A stretch of 64,000 bases of DNA from Sipunculus nudus (GCA_026874595.1 CM049310.1:1488001-1552000), one strand, 5' to 3'; shown: positions 1-12,170, numbered from the stretch's first letter. Notes: generated by a model not told the origin, from the sequence alone. Numbers and translations are program-made.

Positions 1-144
1 GTTTACAGGCAATGCTACCAGAGGAATCAATAGAGGGGTTTGGCTTAAAGGCAATGCTACCAGAGGAATCAATACAGGATTTTGGTTTACATGCAATGCT
101 ATCAGAGGAATCAATATAGGGGCTTGGTTAACAGGCAATGCTAC
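1..144. repeat. 42-bp minisatellite, left block
   Basis: About 3.5 diverged copies of a 42-bp unit with core AGGCAATGCTACCAGAGGAA followed by TCAATACAGGGGTTTGGTTT-like sequence. The block runs off the left edge, so the array is larger than seen. It is the same unit as the array at 312-1397. Confidence 0.95.
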
Positions 145-311
145 CTAATCAGAGATAGGTCCACAGCCTGTTTGGTGGCAATGTCGGCATGAATTGTATG
201 TCATTATTATGCCATTTTGATTTCAGGTTAATATACTCAGGGTTAGGATTTATCTGGTAATTCAGACATTAGACTTAACCCCTAAGATCCTATTGTCATT
301 TTGCTAAGTTA
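145..311. other. unique spacer inside the 42-bp array
   Basis: A non-repeated stretch that splits the 42-bp array. No coding or RNA signal is seen. It is either an insertion into the array or the ancestral flank of two arrays. Confidence 0.6.
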
Positions 312-1397
312 GGTTTACAGGCAATGCTACCAGAGGAATCAATAGAGGGGTTTGATTAACAGGCAATGCTACCAGAGGAATCAATACAGGGGTTTGGCTT
401 ACAGGCAATGCTACCAGAGGAATCAATACAGGATTTTGGTTTACAGGCAATGCTATCAGAGGAATCAATATAGGGGTTTGGTTAACAGGCAATGCTATCA
501 GAGGAATCAATACAGGGGTTTGGTTTACAGGCAAAGCTATCAGAGAAATCAATATAGGGGCTTTGTTAACAGGCAATGCTACCAGAGGAATCAATTCAGG
601 GGTTTGGTTTACAGGCAAAGCTACCAGAGGAATCAATACAGGGGTTTGCTTAACAGGCAATGCTAGCAGAGGAATCAATACCGGGGTTTGATTAACAGGC
701 AATGCTACTAGAGGAATCAATTCAGGGGTTTGATTTACAGGCAATGCTACCAGAGGAATCAATACAGAGGTTTGATTGACAGGCAATGCTTCCAGAAGAA
801 TCAATTCAGGGGTTTGATTTACAGGAAATGCTACCAGAGGAATCAAAACAGGGGTTTGATTAACAGGCAATGCTACCAGAGAAGTAAATACAGGGGTTTG
901 ATTTACAGGCAATGCTACCAGAGGAATCAATACAAGGGTTTGACTTACAGGCAATGCTACCAGAGAAAACAATACAGGGGTTTGGTTTACAGGCAATGCT
1001 AGCAGAGGAATCAATACAGGGGTTTGATTTACAGGCAATGCTACCAGAGGAATCAATACAGAGGTTTGATTTACAGGCAATGCCACCAGAGGAATCAAAA
1101 CAGGGGTTTGATTAACAGGCAATGCTACCAGAGGAATCAATTCAGGGGTTTGGTCACAGGCAATGCTACCAGAGGAATCTATACAGGGGTTTGGTTTACA
1201 GGCAATGCTACTAGAGGAATCAATACAGGGGTTTGGTTTACAGGCAAGGCCACCAGAGGAATCAATTCAGGGGTTTGGTTTATAGGCAGTACTACCAGAG
1301 GGATCAATAGAGGGGTTTGGTTTACAGGTAATGCTACCAGAGGAATCAATACAGGGGTTTGGTTTACAGGCAATGCTAACAGAGGAATCAATACAGG
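312..1397. repeat. 42-bp minisatellite, main block (about 26 copies)
   Basis: Tandem copies of the 42-bp unit with frequent single-base variants (ACCAGAGG/ATCAGAGG, TTTGGTTTA/TTTGATTAA). The unit is 14 codons long and has no stop in several frames. It therefore produces a 278-codon open frame on the minus strand (14-residue period around LPVNQTP) and several plus-strand frames (periods around GNATRGI and RQCYQRN). No start context, splice site or codon bias supports translation. Confidence 0.97.
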
Positions 1398-1719
1398 GAC
1401 CCTCAGCTCTGAAGTCTAAAAAATTTATCACCAAGTTAAGTCTGTCTCCAAATTATTGTCAGTTTCTGGAATTTAAAAGGATTCTTTCCAATGCCTTTGA
1501 ATGCCAATAAAGAGAGCATGAGAGAGCCTGAACAAGCAAATTCTATAAAAGTACTTCAGAATAATGCTTTTAAACATTGATTTTTCTCAAAATTTTCATC
1601 ACTTTGGAGTTGGGGGGTGGTGCTTTCACCTGCCACTCTTCAGGGATTTCACACCCTTGGCCTTTCTCAAATATATGAACACACTTTTTCCTCTTGGGCT
1701 AACCCTGGTATTTCCTTAC
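1398..1719. other. non-coding gap
   Basis: Unique AT-rich sequence between the array and the kinesin-like exon. On the minus strand it would be the intron after that exon. No further exon is visible. Confidence 0.5.
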
Positions 1720-1863
1720 CTGGTACATTAAGCGTCGCATTTTCTTTAACCTCTCCTTGAACTTGGACATCGGCCACTCACAGTATATATGTAGCTTAGT
1801 GTTGGCCACCTTGATCCTCACACTGTCCTCATCTGTGACGTTGACATCAACCTTACTGAACAC
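1720..1863 (-). CDS. kinesin-3-like protein, internal exon
   Basis: A 144-nt exon of 48 codons, flanked by a good acceptor (TATTACACAG) and donor (CAG|GTAAGG), phase 0 at both ends. It reads VFSKVDVNVTDEDS, then RIKVANTKLHIYCEWPMSKF, then a basic helix ending MRRLMYQ. The pattern V-x-V-x-N..W..K-F-K-x-R-L..M-R-x-x-Y matches what I recall of the segment after the FHA domain in kinesin-3 (KIF1/unc-104, KIF28) proteins, where a tryptophan precedes a KxRLxxMRxxY helix. It follows the exon at 11424-11702 in frame (…QILQKDY + VFSKVDV…). The next exons lie outside the window. Kinesin-3 proteins are microtubule motors for vesicle transport; whether this product moves anything cannot be judged from this part. 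Confidence 0.8.
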
Positions 1864-2379
1864 CTGTGTAATAGACAATAACAAATGACTGACATTGTGT
1901 GATTAACATTAACATCACACTGGTCCGTGGACAGTCAGAGATAGCTGGCCCTTGGTCCCTGCTGCCATCTGGGGAGTGAAGGTGAACTAAATAATGTTTT
2001 TTTTACCTTGTGATTTCTGGATCCAGATGTTCAAGGGAATTCAAAATATTGTAGCAACCTACTGTGTATGATATGTTAAAGTAGTTCCAAATAGACATAC
2101 ATACACAAACACACATAGGCACACAACTGAAGCATTACCAATCTCAACTTCTGGGGCGAGGTGGTCTGGAGGATAAAATGAATACTGCAACATTCCAGCA
2201 GGACCATTTCAAATCAGAGAATTGTAGTGAGCTGGAGATTTGCTACTGAGTTTTAAGAGTTAACAAGGGCTACAGGCTTAATGAGAACCTGTGCAATGGA
2301 ATATACATCAGGTATAATGCTTCTATGCCGGACTGTTACTTTTCATGTACATGTGTGTCATGTTTATGTACAATGCAAG

Positions 2380-2611
2380 TACTAAATATTTTGAACCGAG
2401 AACCTGCACCAATTAACAAACATCACTGCTGAAATACTGGCATGGGTGCACACAACACAAAAAATATTGTAGGTTGCGCATCCAGTCTTGTGTACAAGAA
2501 AGCCATCAAAGATGTATCGACTTGCAAAATTTCACCCAGATACTTCAAACCACTCTTGGGCTATGTGCACAGATAAATAAAACAATTGTAGGTGGCGCCA
2601 CAAGTCTTGTA
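2380..2611 (+). mobile_element. fragment of GGTGGCGCCACC-type dispersed repeat
   Basis: Two diverged half-units, each with a TTGTAGGTGGCGCCACaAGTC-like core (about 2470 and 2590), followed by a line about AAGCCATCAAAGATG and a run ending in a CTTGGGCTATGTGCAC-like sequence. The same text recurs at 4260, 5890 and 44.5 kb. No coding capacity. Confidence 0.6.
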
Positions 2612-4165
2612 TACAACAAGTGACCCATTGGTCATTACGCTCAGCTGACTGGGAAGAGATTCGCAAAAGGAAATTTTATCATCTGAATGGTAGTATATAC
2701 CCATTCAACTGAAGCATCAAACATTAAACCAACAGTCCAAGATTGTGTCTGTATTTATATATCTCAAAAATAGAGAAAAAATGCATAGACTTTAAAAAAA
2801 ATACATGTGGCTCCACCAGTCTGCAGAAACTAATAAAAACACTTAATGGTCAATATCCATGCAAAGAATCATGGTGATCTCTGCATTAGTTGTTCAGATA
2901 CTTCAGCTTTTGTATCAAATTTTCCATTATTCTGAGGGATACTTCGGAGTCCTATAGCTTGAAGGATATGGGAAACAGAGACCTAATTTCAGGTTTCCAC
3001 AGACACTTTTCATGGGCCTCCTTGCATGACAAGAATGAAGATTCTAGGTCCAGTCTTAACGATTTGTACCCTGTTGACAGATAACTACATCCTTAAAGGT
3101 CTCAAAAATAGAGAAAAAAATTGTAAAAATTTGAAAAAATACAGGTGGCGCACCCAGTCTGCAGAAACTGATGGAACACCTCATGATCAATATGTATGCC
3201 AAAAATCATGACCATCAGTGTTGTAGTTATTGAGATGTTGCAGTTTGTTTTGATTAAATTTGCCATTATTCTGGGGGGTAATTGGGAGCCCCACAGCTGA
3301 AAGGATATGGGTAACAGAGACCTTGTTTCAGGTTTCCATGGAGACTTTTCATAGGTCTCTCACTGTGTCAAGAATGAAGATTCTAGGTCCAGTTGTTATG
3401 ATTTGTACCCTGTTGACAGATGTTCACATTTTTAAAGGTCTCAAAAATAGAGTAAACAATTTGTAAAAAATTGAAAAATACAGGTGGCGCCACCAGTCTG
3501 CAGAAATTGGTGAAACATCTCATGATCAATATGTATGCCAAAAATCATGACCATCAGTGATGAAGTTAATGAGATATTGAAGTTTTTGTATGAATTTTTT
3601 TACTATTCTGGGGGGTACTTTGGGCCCCATAACTCAAAGGATATGGGTAACAGAGACTTAATTTCTGGTTTCCATGGAGACTTTTCATAGGTCTCTCACT
3701 GTGTCAAGAATGAAGATTCTAGGTCCAGTCTTTATGATTTGTGCCCTGTTAACAGATGTTCACATTTTTAAAGGTCTCAAAAATAGAGAAAAAAAATTCA
3801 TAAAAATTGGAAAATACAGGTGGCGCCACCAGTCTGCAGGAACTGATGACACATTTCATGATCAATATGTATGCCAAAAATCATGACCATCAGTGATGTA
3901 GTTAATGAGATATTGGAGTTTTTGTAGAAATTTTTGACTATTCTGGGGGGGGTACTTTGTGGCCCCATAGCTCGGAGAATATGGGTAACAGAGGCCTAAT
4001 TTCTGGTTTCCAAGGAGCTTTTTCATGGACCTCTCAGAATGCCAAGTTAAAAGATTCTAGGTCCAGCAGTTAGGATTTGTGCCCTGTTAACGGACAGACG
4101 CCTGAATGGCCGGACAACAGACAAAGAGAGATTGCTAAAGCTCAGATGAATTACAGTCAGCTGAG
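2612..4165 (+). mobile_element. dispersed element A, copy 1, with about four 337-bp internal units
   Basis: It begins near CAAGTGACCCATTGG..TTACGCTCAGCTGA and ends near CTCAGATGAATTACAGTCAGCTGAG. The inside has about four tandem units with a period near 337 bp: the GGTGGCG core sits at about 3144, 3483 and 3819. Each unit carries CATAGCTCAAAGGATATGGG, CAGGTTTCCATGGAGA, GATTCTAGGTCCAGT and CAGTCTGCAGAAACTGATG. A second copy with the same ends and order lies at 50671-52135. The ends share CTCAGCTGA in opposite orientation. It has no enzyme gene, so it is non-autonomous or a composite satellite-bearing element. Confidence 0.7.
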
Positions 4166-4385
4166 CTAATAAAACTATACGCGATGTATTGACATTTGTA
4201 ATTTCAGGCTGATATGTAAAATCACTCCTGAAGAATAAGCAGGAGCATACACTGCAAATATTATTGTAGGTGGTGCCACCAGTCTTGTATATGAAAAAGC
4301 TATCCAATATGTATAAATATGCACAATTTTAGGCTGATATATCAGTATTTCCTTGAAAAGATGCCTGGGCATTTATTTTTTTCAG
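4166..4385 (+). mobile_element. GGTGGCGCCACC-type fragment
   Basis: Contains TTGTAGGTGGTGCCACCAGT near 4265 and the following AAAGCTATCCAATATGTATA. It belongs to the same family as 47842-48712 and abuts element A. Confidence 0.55.
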
Positions 4386-5861
4386 ACGCTGCTTTCATTC
4401 GGCATCTAAACATGGCCGGCTTCTATTTAAGTATGGTGTTTATTAAAAAAAAGACAGTATCAGACTCATCAGACAAAACTTAAAAAAAAAGAACACGTCA
4501 AAACAATAAACCTGTCAGTCACTACTCAGGGACACAAGTGAAAACATCGCCGGTACAAGGATTGTGTTTATAAAATTTCCTGAGATGCCAAAGGATATGG
4601 GACATGTGCAATCTCCACAATCACGCACCATAATAAGAATTTACAGGGAATCACAGAGAGAGATTGCAGGTGTCAACAAGAATCTGTCTGTGCTGGCCTC
4701 TAAAAACCCCATTGTTTTATGTGGCTATTCCATTTATTTTACATCACATGCAGTTGGTAACATTGTTACCCTCTGAACATGGGGTGGCTCTTCCATTAAA
4801 AGTGCACCACGTACAACTGGTAACATTGGTTCCATTAATATACAGGGGGTTGGCACTTGTAACGGCACATCCTAATTCATTTTCATACACTTTCCTCCCG
4901 TCTTTTAACTGATTTAGCTTGACACAGCGTATTCAAGCTGTTACGACCTTTTATACCTTCTTCCATTAACTGTACACCAGGTACAACTGGTAATATTTGT
5001 TCTATCAAAATATGTGGGGTTGGTATGTATAACGGCAGTGCTTAATTTGTTTTCATAACACTTTCTTTCCGACTTTAACTGAGTCAGCTTGACACAATAT
5101 ATTAAGCAATTCAGACCTGTTATATACTGGTATGAGACATTTACTGCCGAGAATATTCCACTGAATTTATAGTTGTTGACAAGAGTAAATACTATTTTAA
5201 CTATTTAGATTATCTCAGAAGTGTGGTTTTGGTAACATTGGGGACACTCTTAAAAGCACTTAAAAAATGATAGCAAGGAGCGTTATTTGGTTTGACCATA
5301 GTTTCAAACTGAACCCCCCACACCATCAATTGTCGCCTTCATGCTACACAAGAAATATGTGCCCAAATGTATTTGAACCATTGTTTTCAACCAGAGGTAG
5401 ACTCTCACTGTACCAAGTTGTACCGCTTGTTGCAAGCAGTACTGTTTTTACGTAGCTAAATTGACTGCACTGATAGTGTAAGCCTTTATTAGTGATAGTG
5501 TAGCATTTATTAGAACTGGTGATAGGCTTTAGTCATAATGGACAAATCAGGTACATTTGGTGTCTTATGGAAACAGGCATACACATGAGAATAAAAGAGA
5601 GATTTATAGAGGAATTAAACATATTATCAACACAAACACAAAACGAAAATCTCTGGTCAATTTGACTGGTTAGTGACCGGAAAAGACATCTCGCAGTAAA
5701 AAAAAAAAAAGAATCTACTCTGACACTTGGCCTCTGAACAAGACCGGTATCTATTTAAGGCCGGTATTTATTTTTCTGGGATATTGTTATGCCCCCGTGA
5801 CTAATAAGGCAGGGGACTATTTAAGGCCTGGCCTCTGTTCAAGAAAATACAGTAAACAGGT
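4386..5861. other. non-coding gap with a two-copy 175-bp duplication
   Basis: No gene is seen. At about 4786-5125 a block of about 175 bp is present twice in tandem, each with ACAACTGGTAA, a (TATA)CAGGGGGTTGG-like line, TAACGGCA and CAGCTTGACACA. The rest is AT-rich unique sequence with an A-run at 5700. Confidence 0.6.
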
Positions 5862-7515
5862 CTATGCACTGTGCAAAAGTCATTATAGGTAGCGACACCA
5901 GTCATGTGTACCAGAAGGCCATCAAAGACAAGTCAAAATTTCAGACCAATACATCAAACTTCTCTTGAGTTAGGTGCACTGGGCTGACCAAGCTTAGGTG
6001 AGGAAGGCAGTTGCTGGAACAAATTGCTAGCTGCAGCTACTGCACTGAGTGAACTCTTGACCTGTTGGATAATCTGACACAGTTGGCAGTCTGCCAAAAC
6101 TATAAATAGATCCAGATGGACCTTTGGCCTGTTGCCAAATCTGAAAAAGTTGGTAGTCTGCCAAGCTATTTATAGATACAAACACAATCTTGGCCTAATG
6201 GTAAATCTGTTTTCACAAATTGAAAGACTGGCTACAGTGCTTTTTTCAAGCAGACATATTTATAATTTTTTTTTTCAAAATATCTAGAATAATATAGGAT
6301 AATTCAAGAAATTTTGAACAAAGGCCACCTATGAATCATTTTTGCACAATGTGACAGAAGTTATAATTGAAACAACATTTTTGTAGAAAAAGACTTTCGC
6401 AGTCCTCAGTTTGAAATAGGCTTATATTAATAATGGCCATAAGACCAAATTAAGCTTTTCATGACTCTACCAAAAATCAACAAACTCAGTCTTTTCTTAT
6501 AAGATTGAGAGAACCCTACCCCAGGATAATTCTTGTAAAAAATTAAACAATTCAGCTTGACAGTTAAAACAGTTATAAAAAACAGTTATAAGCTGAATGA
6601 GGCTAAAATTATGAGGTTTTTGCCTGTAAAAAAAATTGAAATAACTGCAATTTCAAATATGAGCCATGTGACAAACATTTGCACAAAACTTGGGGATGCT
6701 AGCTCCAGTCGTTTCTGAGATTGTTATGCTAGTATGTTTACTTGGCCAAATGACTTAAGTCAAGTTCCTATATAACTTGGCAAAAAATTGTCAAACCAAA
6801 ACCATTTGAACAAACTTGAGAGAGCTCATTTCTGGGATCACTGTGATTTTTTTGGTTGAATGATTTCAGAGAAGTTTTAAAGGTTTTCCCCCCGTAAAAT
6901 GTAAGTTAATGCTAGTGGCACCACAAAAAGCTCAATTCCACAACTTTTGATATGTGACATTGTTTTGCATAAAATTTGGGGATAATACCTCCCGCTATTC
7001 CTGAGAAATTATGGGTTAATGTACTGATGACCAATGACCCTCACTCAAAAAAGGTTGATGTAGATGGGGCGACCAATACCTCAATTTCATATATGAGTCA
7101 TGTGACCAACATTTGCATGAAATTAAGTGATGATAGCTCCAGCTGTTTCATTTAATGTAATTTTAGTATCCTTTTTTGATCAAATGATTAAGTTCAGCTT
7201 CCTGTAACTCGGCCAAAATTTACCAAACTGGAACCATTCGAACAAACTTGAGAGATTGTTTCAGAGATTATTTCCGTGAAATATTGAACAATTTGGCTGG
7301 ACAGTTTCAGAGAAGAGGATTTTTAAGGTTTTTTTAGCTTTTTCCTGATAAAATCTATGTAAATGCAGATAGCATAAAAATAAGCAAAATCAGACTTTTT
7401 GCATAAATTTGGTGATGCTAGCTCCTGCTGTTTTTGAGATAGTATGGGTTAATGTAAGGATGATGGAAGACAGTACAACGGATGAGGGACAACACAACAC
7501 CATCTCATGAGCTCA
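5862..7515 (+). mobile_element. dispersed element B with internal 420-bp repeats
   Basis: The head (5862-6150) has TTATAGGTAGCGACACCAGTC, then AGCTACTGCACTGAGTGAAC, CAGTTGGCAGTCTGCCAAA and TATAAATAGATCCAGATGG. The same series occurs on the minus strand at 44240-44680. The body (6240-7510) holds about three diverged units of about 420 bp, each with TTCCTATATAACTTGGC-like, CATTTGAACAAACTTGAGAG and GATGCTAGCTCC text. It ends near CATCTCATGAGCTCACATTT. No coding capacity. Confidence 0.65.
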
Positions 7516-8660
7516 CATTTTGCTAAAAATATGCTCATTAATACATGAAAAATATGACCAAAAACAGTCTATTGCTTCAATTGTCAACAATATCGGACCT
7601 TTATAAAAAAAAAAACTTTTGTAGAAGCTTAGTTATTCAGAACTAAAATATAACCCAACTGTATTGTGGCATTCAAGAACCTGTCAGAGTAAAAAATACT
7701 TTGGTGTCACAGTGCTTAAAGCAAATATTGTTTCAAAGTTTCAACCTTTTATAATGCAAAACAAAATGTTAGCTACTTGATGTGCTGCATCTTTATTATA
7801 GGACAGGTAGGTTAAATTATTTTATATATATTATAAAATTAATATTATAAATTTGATACTTATTAGTTAACAGGTTAATATCTTTAATTTTAAAATGTAT
7901 GAAAACCTTGTATCAGTTCTTAAAATGTTCTTAAATGTATTTTTTGTTGTATGGGGGAAAATGTGTAACACCGCTTGTAAAAAAAAGTTGACACAATTTA
8001 GACTCATTACTGCTTTGTTTTCATATTCATATATAGTTTATCAAACAAAATATATATAGGTAGTTATCTTTACATATGAACCACAGATGTAAATGTAATC
8101 TGTCACTTTTCCAGACTTATAAATGAAGATTATCAAAACTACAAATGTGCCAGCTATACCAGAGGTATCATTTTAATGTTCCATATCCTGCATTAATATG
8201 ATACCAAAGTAAAGTTTATATACACAAACTACTCAAGCAGGGACTAAATAAATTCTTGTCGAATTCTCTGGCTAATAATGTATGTTCATTTACTGAAACT
8301 TCATAGTACAAACAACACTTAATGCTTGATTACATTCACCTGTCTTTAATCTGGCCTTGCACCAGCCAGGTCTATCAGGTGTAAATATATCACATATATA
8401 AATATATACCTGCTGTACACCCATAGTCACCAATATACCATCAAAGTATCTGCTGTAAAAGAATCAAAGGCTTATTAGCAGGCACCTCCCCTTGTCAATG
8501 TAATATATACTTGTGTTATATATGACATGTAATTTCTGATCAATTACACCCTATGCAGCAAAACTTGGGCGACCGCCAATACAACTGGACCTCATTGTAA
8601 ATACTTGGCAACAAAACCTGCAGCTTTGCACCTGGGTATTGTCCCTGGTTCTGCTGGCTT

Positions 8661-8699
<39 letters not shown>

Positions 8700-9106
8700 C
8701 ACATACACACACACACACACACCCAGCAAACAGTACCACAGGTAACCAAAGTGGTCAGCTTATGCATGTGTGCCTCTGAAAGGTCAACATACCTGTACAA
8801 TTTAGCATAAGGGGCCCCAGCCTACCTATGTATGAGAGAAGAAGCCAGTATAACTGGTACCAAAGTGCAAGTGTAAAATAACAGCCAATGTAAAAAAACA
8901 TGAGACATTAGTGCCCAAAACACCTGAGACATTGGTGTCCAAATCACCTGAGACATATTAGAAGCAGAAGCCCACAACATCTATGATATATGGATCAAGA
9001 AAGTTACCATTTAAACAGAAAATGACAACTCTCTCTAAATACCAGTACTGTAGGCAGAGGGTGATTATTTAAATGTCTAGTCAGAAGAAACTGTGTACTT
9101 GTAAAG
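7516..9106. other. non-coding gap
   Basis: AT-rich unique sequence with short TA-rich tracts and a CA microsatellite (8660-8721). No exon with matching splice sites was found. Confidence 0.5.
8660..8721. repeat. (CA)n microsatellite, interrupted
   Basis: Two CA runs separated by CCTCACATA. The minus strand gives a spurious VCVCVC frame. Confidence 0.95.
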
Positions 9107-9706
9107 TTACCAGTAGATGCCCAGTGTGCTTGTTTAGTTACTAGTAGGTGTCCTGTGTACTTGTCAATTTACCAGTAGGGGCCCTGTGTACTTGTCAAGT
9201 TACCAGTAGGTGCCCCTTGTACTTGTTTAGTTACCAGTAGGTGCCCTGTGTACTTGTCAATTTACCAGTAGGTGCCCTGTGTACTTGTCAAGTTACCAGT
9301 AGGTGCCCTGTGTACTTGTCAAAGTACCATTAGATGCCCTGTGTACTTGTCAAGTTACCAGTAGGTGCCCCGTGTACTTGTTTAGTTACCAGTAGGTGTC
9401 CTGTGTACTTGTATAGTTACCAGTAGCTGCCCTGTCTACTTGTCAAGTTACTATTAGGGTCCGCGTGTACTTGTCAAACTACCAGTAGTTGCCCTTTGTA
9501 CTTGTGAAGGTACCATTAAATGCCCTGTGTACTTGTCAAGTACCAGTAGGTGCCCTGTGTACTCGATAAGTTACCAGTAGGTGCCCTGTGTGCTTGTCAA
9601 GTTACCAGTAGGTGCCCTAGCTGTGTACTTGTCAATTTACCAGTAGGTGCTCTGTGTACTTGTCAAGTAACCAGTAGATGCCCTGTGTACTTGTCAAGTT
9701 ACCTAT
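9107..9706. repeat. 31-bp minisatellite (about 19 copies)
   Basis: Unit core TTACCAGTAGGTGCCCTGTG followed by TACTTGTCAAG, with many single-base variants and small indels (GTTTAGTTA, CTAGCTGTG). The period is not divisible by 3, and no reading frame is conserved. Confidence 0.95.
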
Positions 9707-10765
9707 TCTGTGCCGTATTATTGTTTGCTACTGATCTGTCATTATATTTTGGATAAAAAAATTCTGCTGATCCATTTCAAGTCACTGTATATTTTAATTC
9801 TAAAAATTTTTGATGAAAATACCATTTTCTAGAATTACTCGGAAGATTCAAATCATTTTCATACCGGTTACTTCAGTATTATCATCGTCACATCGTACGT
9901 TGACATCGCTCCATGTCACAATTTGCTGGCGCGTTTGAAAACATCGCTGGTCAACTTAACTAAATATCAAAGTAACTGAAGTTACCTTGTCCAGATACGC
10001 ATGTATAGGAAACATGACGCTTGATAACGAGTGATTTTAAGGTAAAATTAAAGTGGCCAGTCGGGGTAAGCAAGTTTTTTTTCCTGAAGAAAGTTTCCGT
10101 GTGGGGAGCCATTTTGTCAAGGCAGTGTTCACGCAAGGCACCCTGGGACGAAATAGGTGGCTGTTCTGTTTACCACCCATCGCGTACAGCCGTTCAAAAT
10201 ATTCTTAGCAGAATACCGGGGCGTTTCAGCACATGGCAGCACTCAAACTTGATTTTAAAACGATTGTCTGCCACTGTGTGACTCCTTACCATGTCAGCTT
10301 TTTATTCATTTTATGTTTTAAACAAATAATCATTGCTAAATAATGCCGCAAATGGGTTGAAAGTAGGCTTTTATTTCAATTTTGCTTGACCATGCCCAAC
10401 GAAGTGGGCCGCTGTGTGTTACAGCAGGGTTGTTGTAAACGTATTATTTGGTGACATTTACCAAAATTTTATAACAAGTTATATATCACACAAAAACTTA
10501 TCAGCAATATTTAATTTATAAATAACAAATAATAGTAAATAATACATTTACACACAGCTCCCATGCATGCAAGACTGCTGCTAAGAACGGCCTTCGAAAG
10601 TTGCAATATTATCGCCCTCTCGCCGGCCCCAAAACGATGTCTGTCAGGAAGATATTCAGGAAACCCTTCTAGTATAAACCGCACAGTGCTTTCAGGAAAT
10701 CAACCTGATTTCAAGATTTTGAATTTCTTGATTAAACCGCGGTTTTAAGTGGAGATTTTACAGTA
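9707..10765. other. CpG-richer unique block, possible regulatory DNA
   Basis: Between two minisatellites, 9880-10300 and 10560-10680 are clearly richer in CG than the neighbours (CGTCACATCGTACGTTGACA, GGCGCGTTTG, TCGCGTACAGCCG). On the minus strand a good start context, ACAAAATGGC, lies near 10115. No splice partner was found, so it is not called as a gene. It would lie in the first intron of the kinesin-like locus. Confidence 0.3.
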
Positions 10766-10950
10766 TATGTCAACAGTAGGTTCTCAATGCACATATATGT
10801 CAACAGTGTTCTCAATGCACATGACATGTCACCAGTAGGTTCACAATGCACATGACATGTCACCAGTAGGTTCTCAATGCACATGGTATGTCAACAGTAG
10901 GTTCTCAATGCACATGGTATGTTAACAGTAGGTTCTCAATGCACATGAAA
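10766..10950. repeat. 31-bp minisatellite (about 6 copies)
   Basis: Unit core ATGTCAACAGTAGGTTCTCA then ATGCACATGGT, with one early copy shortened. The sequence is unrelated to the 31-bp unit at 9.1-9.7 kb. Confidence 0.9.
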
Positions 10951-11423
10951 TGTGAGGTGCCAACAATGCAGGTTTACTTGTATGGAAATAATGAGTAAAT
11001 TTACCAGACTGATTAATTTGTGTGTGATAAAGATACATGTTTAAGTAAATCTTTGTTTTTTTTCAGAAATTTTTAACTTTGCCACATATTTTAGATTACC
11101 AAACATATTCATGCTGAAAACAGAAGTACAGGAATCATCTCAAGATACAAGTCAGTAACATTTATATCAACAGGTGTCTCAGGCACAGGCTACCAGTTTC
11201 ACCATGAAGCCAATTGTTTTATTGTTTAAATCATTCTTTCATGATGCCTGGTTATTATGAATATTAAAACTATAATTACTATTATAACAATCTTATTTAA
11301 CCCTACAGTATCAATTTAAATTATTAATATGTTTCTATCTTTTTTTAATCAATGATTATTTTATTTCTGTTCCAATATTCATTTACATTAATATGTTTTT
11401 ACTAATATTATTCTTATACTCAC

Positions 11424-11702
11424 ATAATCTTTCTGCAGAATCTGTGCGATTTCATTGGCTTCTTGGATCAGCTGACCAACTCTGTCAGGTGGTGTTGTAG
11501 GTGCCGACTCTGAGGAACTCCTCCGACGGTGTGGAGTTGAAGTACCTATAGAGTTCTTACGTCTCAAGGTTGGGGTCACCTTTCCTGACCCTGACCTTGT
11601 TGGGGTGCTGGCAGATGACCTTGATCCATGTGATCTTGCAGACATGGGTCTGCTTGTCAAAGTGGACCTGGCTCCATCCACCAATCTTCTTCTTCTATCC
11701 AT
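11424..11702 (-). CDS. kinesin-3-like protein, N-terminal coding exon
   Basis: ATG at 11702 opens 93 codons up to a strong donor (TAT|GTGAGT), phase 0. The first 73 residues are basic and Ser/Thr/Arg-rich, typical of a disordered, phosphorylatable linker (SRPMSARSHGSRSS, RRKNSIGTSTPHRRR). Then comes RVGQLIQEANEIAQILQKDY. The LIQEANEIA..L.K line matches the (L/I)xEANxIAxxLxK start of the region behind the FHA domain in kinesin-3 proteins. It continues in phase into 1720-1863. There is no acceptor with a pyrimidine tract next to the ATG, so 11702 is taken as a true start. The product would then lack motor and FHA domains. An alternative is a weak acceptor at GATAG inside the first codons, making this an internal exon. 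Confidence 0.75.
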
Positions 11703-12170
11703 TGTAAATTTGGTGTAACAGAAATAATATTCCCCAGTTATCCTTCACACATATGAATGATTTTATAACGACCAAATGTGGCCTCCTTGTGGCCTTTAAT
11801 GGCAACTTCCTGCCACTTTCATATTTTTATCAGACAGTTGTCACCATAAATTACAACATACTTCAAGAATGGTTGGCACCATATATCCTGAGTAAAAATA
11901 AATGACTATATCACTATGGTCTTCATTGAAAGCCAAGTTACTTGACACCTTTTCCAAGTGGATCCAAAGAGACCATGTATAGTAGCTGTTAGTGCAGACA
12001 GCTGCTCCTGAGATGTGTGTCTTATCACTGGTGTCTGGGTGTACTATTGGCACAGGTATGCCAGGTGATCCACATCCTGAAATCAGTAACCCCTGCCAAA
12101 GATCACAGACTCGTAAATCTGTCTGAGTCCTCCGAAGATGCTGCTACCCACGTGTTATAAGATGTTACAC
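11703..12170 (-). other. possible 5' untranslated part of the kinesin-like first coding exon
   Basis: A strong acceptor (pyrimidine-rich run, then TGTATTGCAG) ends at 12171. All three frames after it carry stops before 11702, so if used it would begin a leader exon running into the ATG at 11702. It contains several upstream ATGs, for example one opening 70 codons from 12053. One frame from 12170 is open for 21 codons and is phase-compatible with the candidate exon at 15959-16024, so it could instead end another coding sequence near 12107. Confidence 0.35.
11735..11767 (-). promoter_or_regulatory. possible TATA promoter of the short kinesin-like form
   Basis: TATAAAA (complement of 11761-11767) lies about 60 bases upstream of the ATG at 11702, leaving room for initiation near 11735 and a short leader. 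AT-rich DNA gives such matches by chance. Confidence 0.25.

Noticed and set aside
304-1140. 278-codon minus-strand frame with LPVNQTP repeats
   Set aside because: Array artefact of the 42-bp unit.
8551-8739. Cys/Val-rich minus-strand frame
   Set aside because: Caused by the CA microsatellite.
10021-10281. 86-codon plus-strand frame as a gene
   Set aside because: No ATG context, splice partner or motif; kept only as a CpG-rich block.
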